A stretch of DNA of 64,000 nucleotides from Falsiroseomonas sp051859025 (GTDB lineage Bacteria; Pseudomonadota; Alphaproteobacteria; Acetobacterales; Acetobacteraceae). A program made the position numbers and the translations under genes. The notes beneath the pieces are model-generated. The model was not told where the DNA came from. It saw only the letters and a list, made by a program, of their open reading frames with translations, and did no database searches. The stretch spans positions 62,001 to 126,000 of the forward strand of contig NZ_JBHYGL010000037.1 of the NCBI RefSeq assembly GCF_051859025.1, in the 5' to 3' direction. This document shows, one piece after another, positions 59,956-64,000 of the stretch; the first letter of the stretch is position 1, and every line of letters starts with the position of its first letter.

Positions 59956-61121
59956 TGCGCTCCCTCCGCCTGGCCTTCGCCGACCTCCGGCGCGAACCGG
60001 CCTTCACCCTCTGCTCCGTCCTCGCGCTCGCCGCCGTCATCGCGCCGCTCATCCTGCTGGCGGGCCTGCGCGCCGGCGTGGTGGCGGGGCTGAAGGAGGA
60101 TTTGGCCGCCAGCCCCCGCACGCGGGAGATCGCCAACATCCAGAACCTGGCGCTGGATGCCGCCTGGTTCGCGGCGCTGGCCGCCCGGCCAGAGACCGGC
60201 TTCCTCGTGCCCCGCACACGCCTGCTCTCCGCCACCGGCAGCCTGGAAGCCACCGCCCGCCCCGGCCGCGTCACCACCGTCGAAATCCTGCCCACCGCGC
60301 CCGGCGACCCCCTGCTGCCCGGCATCGCCCCGCCCGGCGACACGCAGGTCATCCTCACCGCCTCCGCCGCGCAGCGCCTTTCCATCAGCGCGGGCGACGC
60401 CATCCGCCTGCGCATCATCCGCCGCGTCGGTGACGGGCGTGAAGTGCTGAACCTCGACCTCGCCACATCAGCCATCGCCCCCGCCGGCGCCTTCGACCGG
60501 GACGCCATCTTCGCGCCCCCCGCCCTCGGCCGCCGCGTGCAGGATTTCCTCGATGACCGCACCGCCGATGGCACGCCCCGCCGCGCGGAAGGCTTCCGGC
60601 TGCACGCGAAACGGCTGGAGGACGTGCCGACCCTCGTCGCCCTCCTCCAATCCCAAGGCATCGAAACCCGGTCCCGCGCCGATGACGTAGCCGCGCTGCT
60701 GGCGCTGGACCGCAACCTGACCGCGGGCTTCGCCGTCATCGCCACCGTCGGCGCCACGGGCTTCATCCTCGGCCTCGGCAGCGCGCTCTGGGCCGGAATC
60801 AGCCGCAAGCGGCGCACCCTGTCCCTGCTCCGCCTCATGGGCCTGCGGCGCCTGACGCTCGTGCTCATCCCCATCTGGCAAGGCATCGCCTACGCCATCG
60901 GCGGCAGCATCCTCGGCACCGCCATCGCCATCGGCGCCGCCCAGGCCGTCAACCGCCTCTCCCTCCTCGGCACCGCCGAAGGCCGGGACCTCGCCCGCAT
61001 CGGCATCGACGAATTCACCCTCGCCTGCCTGCTGGCCACCACCGCCGCCATCCTGGCGGCCGCGGCAGCCGCCCAACGCGCGGCCGGGGCGGACCCGGCG
61101 GAGGGGCTGCGGGATGAATGA
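59955..61121 (+). CDS. FtsX-type ABC permease (LolC/MacB-like)
   Basis: This 388-residue inner-membrane protein has a first helix at about 20-42 (SVLALAAVIAPLILLAGLRA), then a large periplasmic domain of about 200 residues (QVILTASAAQRLSISAGDA and FRLHAKRLEDVPTLVALLQS). Three more helices follow (GFAVIATVGATGFILGLGSA; QGIAYAIGGSILGTAIAIGA; FTLACLLATTAAILAAAAAA), ending ADPAEGLRDE as is usual for this class. It is a mechanotransducing permease with the preceding ATPase. Its ATG overlaps the ATPase stop by one base, and its own end overlaps the next start by 8 bases. Confidence 0.9.
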   Translation: MRSLRLAFADLRREPAFTLCSVLALAAVIAPLILLAGLRAGVVAGLKEDLAASPRTREIANIQNLALDAAWFAALAARPETGFLVPRTRLLSATGSLEATARPGRVTTVEILPTAPGDPLLPGIAPPGDTQVILTASAAQRLSISAGDAIRLRIIRRVGDGREVLNLDLATSAIAPAGAFDRDAIFAPPALGRRVQDFLDDRTADGTPRRAEGFRLHAKRLEDVPTLVALLQSQGIETRSRADDVAALLALDRNLTAGFAVIATVGATGFILGLGSALWAGISRKRRTLSLLRLMGLRRLTLVLIPIWQGIAYAIGGSILGTAIAIGAAQAVNRLSLLGTAEGRDLARIGIDEFTLACLLATTAAILAAAAAAQRAAGADPAEGLRDE

Positions 61122-62898
61122 GGACGGCGTGGGTGGCAGGTCGGGGGAAACGCCGTTTCCCCCGAACCCCCTTTGCCAGGGGCCAGCGGGCCCCTGGACC
61201 CCAGGCATTGCATCGGATGGTGGGGGGAGGGGCTCCGCGGAACCGCTTGCCGCAAGCGCGTTCCGTGCCCCTCCCCCCACCATCCGATTGAAGGGGGATC
61301 AAAGGGGCCGCTGCCCCTTTGCAGGGGGTGCAGGGGGACGGCGTCCCCATGCCCTGGCCACCCTCGCAGCCCTCATCCTCTCCGCCGCCCCTGCGCTGGC
61401 CCAGCCCACGCCGACCTGGCCGGCGGCGGCGTTCAATCCGCGGGCCTTGCCTGATGATCTGGTGCTGCCCTTGCCGTGTGGGGGGGCGATGGCGTTCCGG
61501 CGGGTGGATACGCCGGCGGGCGATGGCGGATTGGATGATCGCGCTTTGCTGCTGGGCAGTGCGGAGACCGAGACGGGCTACATCGAGTATCTGCGCCGCA
61601 CCTATCTGGTCGGCCCCTTCGGCGGGGGTGCGGAGCCGCGGCATTTCTGGATGTCGAAGTATGAGGTGACGCGCACGCAGCTGGAGGCGTTGCGCAACCC
61701 GACCTGCCCGGCCGCGAACACCCCGGCCGCGCGCCTGCCGGCGGTGGAGGTGAGCTGGTTCGAGGCGATGGAGACGGCGCAACGCTATTCGGGCTTCCTC
61801 GCCCGCAATGGCGGGCCGCGCCTGCCGCGCCGGGGTGGCGCGCCGGCCTTCGTGCGCCTGCCGACGGAGGCGGAGTGGGAATATGCGGCGCGCGGCGGCG
61901 CGGCGGTGGCGGAGGCCGAGTTCCAGGCCCGCACCCCCCCGATGCCGGAGGGGCCGGAGGCTTATGCCTGGTTCCAGGGCCCGCGCAGCGCCGCGGGGCG
62001 GCTTTCGCCGATCGGGCTGAAGCGGCCCAATCCGCTCGGGCTGCACGACATGCTGGGCAATGCGGCGGAATGGGCGCTGGAGCCCTTCCGGCTGAACCGC
62101 GTCGGCCGGCAGCATGGGCTGGCGGGCGGGCTGGTGGCGCGCGGCGGTGATTACCGGAACACCGGGGAGGCGCAGCTGCGGTCCAGCCTCCGCATCGAAT
62201 ACGCGCCCTACGACACGACGAGCGGGGAGCCCACCCGCATCACGACGGTCGGCTTCCGCTTCGTCCTGGCGGCGCCGGCGCAGGGCAGCCTGGCGGATAC
62301 GGCGGCGCTGCGATCGGCGTTCGAGGCCGAGACCCGCGCCCGTGCCAGCACGCAGGACGACCCGGCGGCGCTGATCGCGGCGCTGCGGCGGGAACAATCG
62401 GACCCCGCCATGCAGACGGCGCTCGATCGCCTCGGCGCGGCCTATGCGCGCGAGACTCGGGAAAGGACCGACCGGGCGAGGGTCGCGGCGCGGGCGCAGT
62501 TGCAGGCGGCGGCGGTGCTGTCCCGCAACGTCTTCATCGCCCAGCAGCGGGCGAATGGCTTGCAGGGCATGGTGGACAATCCCGGCGCCTTCGGCGCCAC
62601 GCCCCAGCAGGCCCAGGCCTGGCGGCCCATGCTGGCGGCGGTGCAGGCGGAGGTGGAGGGCGGCGTCCGCGCCTATGCCGCCATCATCGCGCAACTGTCG
62701 CAGGCAACGGACGTGGCCGTGCCGGCGGAGGTGGAGGTGGTGCAGCAGGAGCTGCGCGCCCAGAACGTGCCGGCGCTGCTGCCCCATGTGATGCTGGTGG
62801 CCAGCCATGCGGAGGCCGCGCGCCGCGGCAGCGTGCCCCCGGTGGCGGTGCTGCGCGCCGACATCCTGCGCACCACCGCTGCACCCGCGCCGAGATGA
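61114..62898 (+). CDS. Secreted formylglycine-generating-enzyme (SUMF1)-fold protein with repeat-disrupted N-terminus
   Basis: This 594-residue frame starts from an ATG overlapping the permease stop. The first residues (MNEDG) are followed by about 70 residues of repeat-derived sequence (61143-61348). A normal signal-peptide core HALATLAALILSAAPALAQ comes next. The FGE-sulfatase fold (about 100-385) shows FWMSKYEVTRTQLEAL, VEVSWFEAMETAQRYS, VRLPTEAEWEYAARGG, NPLGLHDMLGNAAEW, LVARGGDYRN and TVGFRFVLA. The active-site Cys pair of true FGE is missing, so a binding role is more likely. A helical C-terminal domain (about 390-590) is unrecognised. Expression and export depend on whether the insertion tolerates an N-terminal extension. 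Confidence 0.8.
   Translation: MNEDGVGGRSGETPFPPNPLCQGPAGPWTPGIASDGGGRGSAEPLAASAFRAPPPTIRLKGDQRGRCPFAGGAGGRRPHALATLAALILSAAPALAQPTPTWPAAAFNPRALPDDLVLPLPCGGAMAFRRVDTPAGDGGLDDRALLLGSAETETGYIEYLRRTYLVGPFGGGAEPRHFWMSKYEVTRTQLEALRNPTCPAANTPAARLPAVEVSWFEAMETAQRYSGFLARNGGPRLPRRGGAPAFVRLPTEAEWEYAARGGAAVAEAEFQARTPPMPEGPEAYAWFQGPRSAAGRLSPIGLKRPNPLGLHDMLGNAAEWALEPFRLNRVGRQHGLAGGLVARGGDYRNTGEAQLRSSLRIEYAPYDTTSGEPTRITTVGFRFVLAAPAQGSLADTAALRSAFEAETRARASTQDDPAALIAALRREQSDPAMQTALDRLGAAYARETRERTDRARVAARAQLQAAAVLSRNVFIAQQRANGLQGMVDNPGAFGATPQQAQAWRPMLAAVQAEVEGGVRAYAAIIAQLSQATDVAVPAEVEVVQQELRAQNVPALLPHVMLVASHAEAARRGSVPPVAVLRADILRTTAAPAPR
61143..61348. repeat. Array of five perfect palindromes inserted in a coding region
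   Basis: Hairpins in order are 61143-61163 (GGGGGAAACG/CGTTTCCCCC), 61176-61197 (CCAGGGGCC/GGCCCCTGG) and 61212-61288 (22-bp perfect outer arms starting ATCGGATGG, with inner CGGAAC and CGCTTG stems). Two more follow at 61300-61321 (CAAAGGGGC/GCCCCTTTG) and 61334-61348 (GGGGACG/CGTCCCC). Composition is extremely G-run rich. It lies between the start codon and the signal-peptide core of the FGE-like gene and keeps that frame open. It resembles dispersed palindromic repeats of Acetobacteraceae genomes, but only one copy is in this window. Confidence 0.75.
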
Positions 62899-62905
62899 TG
62901 CCTTA

Positions 62906-63079
62906 ACAGGCTGCGGAAAAACGGGACGGGTCGGCTGGACGGCGCCTTTCCGCGCAGGATTCGGGCCAACCCCCTTTGGCGCTTGCCACGATGCCACCAC
63001 ATCGTGCCTGCGCGTCTTCCTTAATCCTGCGCGAAAATTCGCTCGCCCATCCTCAGCCGCCCGTTCTTCCGCAGCCTGT
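62906..63079. mobile_element. MITE-like palindromic element, 174 bp
   Basis: ACAGGCTGCGGAA at 62906 is repeated inverted at 63067-63079, and the match continues with one mismatch to 20 bases. After a diverged stretch the arms match again at CGCGCAGGATT (62951-62961) and its complement (63023-63033). The centre folds as CACGATG-CCACCA-CATCGTG (62987-63006). Arms are 56 and 57 bases, so this is one long imperfect hairpin. No clear target duplication was seen and no protein is encoded. The ends look like insertion-sequence termini. It fills most of the 269-base gap after the srf cluster. Confidence 0.7.
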
Positions 63080-63167
63080 CAACACGGCTATGCCACGATT
63101 GGGTGAGATCGTGGCGCAGCCCGGCGCGAGCCCCTATCCTGCGCCGCACCGAAATTCGGAGACCCCC

Positions 63168-64000
63168 TTGTCCCTGCGCGCCGTCGCCCTGGCCGCCCTG
63201 CCCTTCGCCCTCGCCTGGCCCGCGCAGGCGCAATCCTTCGAGGGGCCGGTCACCGGCACGCTGGATTGCCCCGCCCGCAGCCTGTTCGACAGCGGCAGCA
63301 CGCCGGTGCGCGGCCAGGTGCGGAACGGGGAGATGACGGTGACGCTGCCGGAGATGGTGGTCAGCGGCCGCATCCTGAACCTCGGCGCGGCGGCGGTGCG
63401 GCTGGAGGGTGAGACGCGGCAGATGACGGCCGCCTTCACCGGCGTGGTCCTGCCCGGCGGGCAGCTCCATGCGCGCGGCCTGGTCGGCGACCGCCCCTGC
63501 AATCTGAACCTGGCGCTGTCCACCGGCGCGGCGCAGCAGGCTACCCCGCAGCAGGGCAGGCCCACAGCCCAGCCCGCCGTGACCGGAGGCAGCCTGGAAG
63601 GCCCCTGGGCCGGCACGGTGAGTTGCCCGACGCGCGACCTCTCCGACAACGGGGAGATGCAGGCCCGCGGCACGGTGACGAACAACGTGCTGTCCCTGGC
63701 ATTCGAGGATGTGCGAATGGCGGGCCGCATCCTGGGCGTCAGCCCGACGCCGCTGATGCGCCTGGATGGCCAGGGGCCGCGCAGCGGTGCCGCCAGCTTC
63801 GATGCCCTGGTCGTGACGCCCCAGCGCATCCATGCGCGCGGCCTGGTCGGCCAGCAGCCCTGTAACGTCACGCTGACGCCCGCGCGCCCCGCCGCCGCCC
63901 CCATCCAGGCGGCGCCGCGCCCGCCGGTAGCGCAGCCGCCGGTCCAGCAGGCCGCGCGCCCGCCGGTGGATGCCGGCATCGGCAAGCCCGGCGGGCCGAT
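63168..64000 (+). CDS. Secreted protein with tandem ~90-residue repeats, truncated by window end
   Basis: The frame is open from TTG 63168 to the end of the window (277 codons). A signal peptide (LRAVALAALPFALAWPAQAQ) is followed by two copies of one domain. Copy 1 runs FEGPVTGTLDCPARSL to LHARGLVGDRPCNLNLA; copy 2 runs LEGPWAGTVSCPTRDL to IHARGLVGQQPCNVTLTPA. Each has two Cys in equivalent places (T-xDCP/T-VSCP and RPCN/QPCN), suggesting a disulfide. A Pro/Ala-rich linker then begins. No better start (ATG/GTG) is available near the signal peptide. The family was not recognised. It may belong to the srf neighbourhood but is separated by the MITE-like element. Confidence 0.7.
   Translation, partial: MSLRAVALAALPFALAWPAQAQSFEGPVTGTLDCPARSLFDSGSTPVRGQVRNGEMTVTLPEMVVSGRILNLGAAAVRLEGETRQMTAAFTGVVLPGGQLHARGLVGDRPCNLNLALSTGAAQQATPQQGRPTAQPAVTGGSLEGPWAGTVSCPTRDLSDNGEMQARGTVTNNVLSLAFEDVRMAGRILGVSPTPLMRLDGQGPRSGAASFDALVVTPQRIHARGLVGQQPCNVTLTPARPAAAPIQAAPRPPVAQPPVQQAARPPVDAGIGKPGGP

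Overview
The window is about 70% G+C throughout and codes densely on both strands, with many ATGA/TGATG/GTGA overlaps between genes. Gene content suggests an alphaproteobacterium of the Acetobacteraceae/Rhodospirillales type (Roseomonas-like): five orphan Bug/tripartite-tricarboxylate receptors, AtuA/DUF4387, a catecholate receptor with PiuC-type hydroxylase, HemP, many CoA and flavin enzymes for unusual carbon sources, and high-GC palindromic repeats. The genus is an inference from gene content only. I saw no rRNA, tRNA or CRISPR array.

Layout. 1-11168: the end of an EAL protein, an AtuA-DUF4387 pair, a Bug receptor, siroheme synthase, phosphoglucomutase, an SDR, an oligopeptide-type ABC binding protein, a deaminase-like amidohydrolase and an FMN-dependent monooxygenase. 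11169-15996: one coupled iron operon on the minus strand (siderophore receptor, PKHD hydroxylase, ExbB, ExbD, TonB) preceded by a palindromic iron-box candidate. 16077-18619: CinA, an apparently permuted ROK protein, an HTH regulator and a small unknown protein. 18633-24351: methionine-type importer metNIQ, a second flavin monooxygenase, a rhodanese/thioredoxin/BigR-like sulfur module, and hemP with a near-identical iron box.

24427-46164: catabolic modules. These are a histidinol-dehydrogenase-like gene with an SDR; a Bug receptor with two metallo-beta-lactamase-fold proteins divergent from a LysR gene; an acyl-CoA dehydrogenase/CoA-transferase/acyl-CoA dehydrogenase operon; an Ldh-type dehydrogenase with an amidohydrolase; two Bug receptors with a molybdenum hydroxylase; acetate kinase; a DMT exporter; a 2-hydroxyacid dehydrogenase with a Bug receptor; and an MFS transporter. 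They look like alternative uptake-plus-oxidation cassettes for organic acids or xenobiotics.

46244-64000 is the most unusual part: a gene cluster built around SrfB and SrfC. Three consecutive SrfA-like single-pass membrane proteins share a cytoplasmic N-terminal domain but carry different C-terminal (predicted periplasmic) domains: a trypsin-like protease, a beta-sandwich and a SrfA-type domain. They are followed by SrfB (actin/Hsp70-fold ATPase candidate), SrfC (large P-loop GTPase candidate), a membrane protein with a helical-repeat tail, a secreted von Willebrand A protein, a LolCDE/MacB-like ABC pair and a secreted formylglycine-generating-enzyme-fold protein. Starts and stops overlap from srfB to the last gene. 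The cluster is bracketed by two unrelated MITE-like hairpin elements. A third palindromic array sits in frame inside the N-terminus of the last gene. Together the genes suggest an envelope-spanning machine powered by nucleotide hydrolysis; its function is not known from the sequence.
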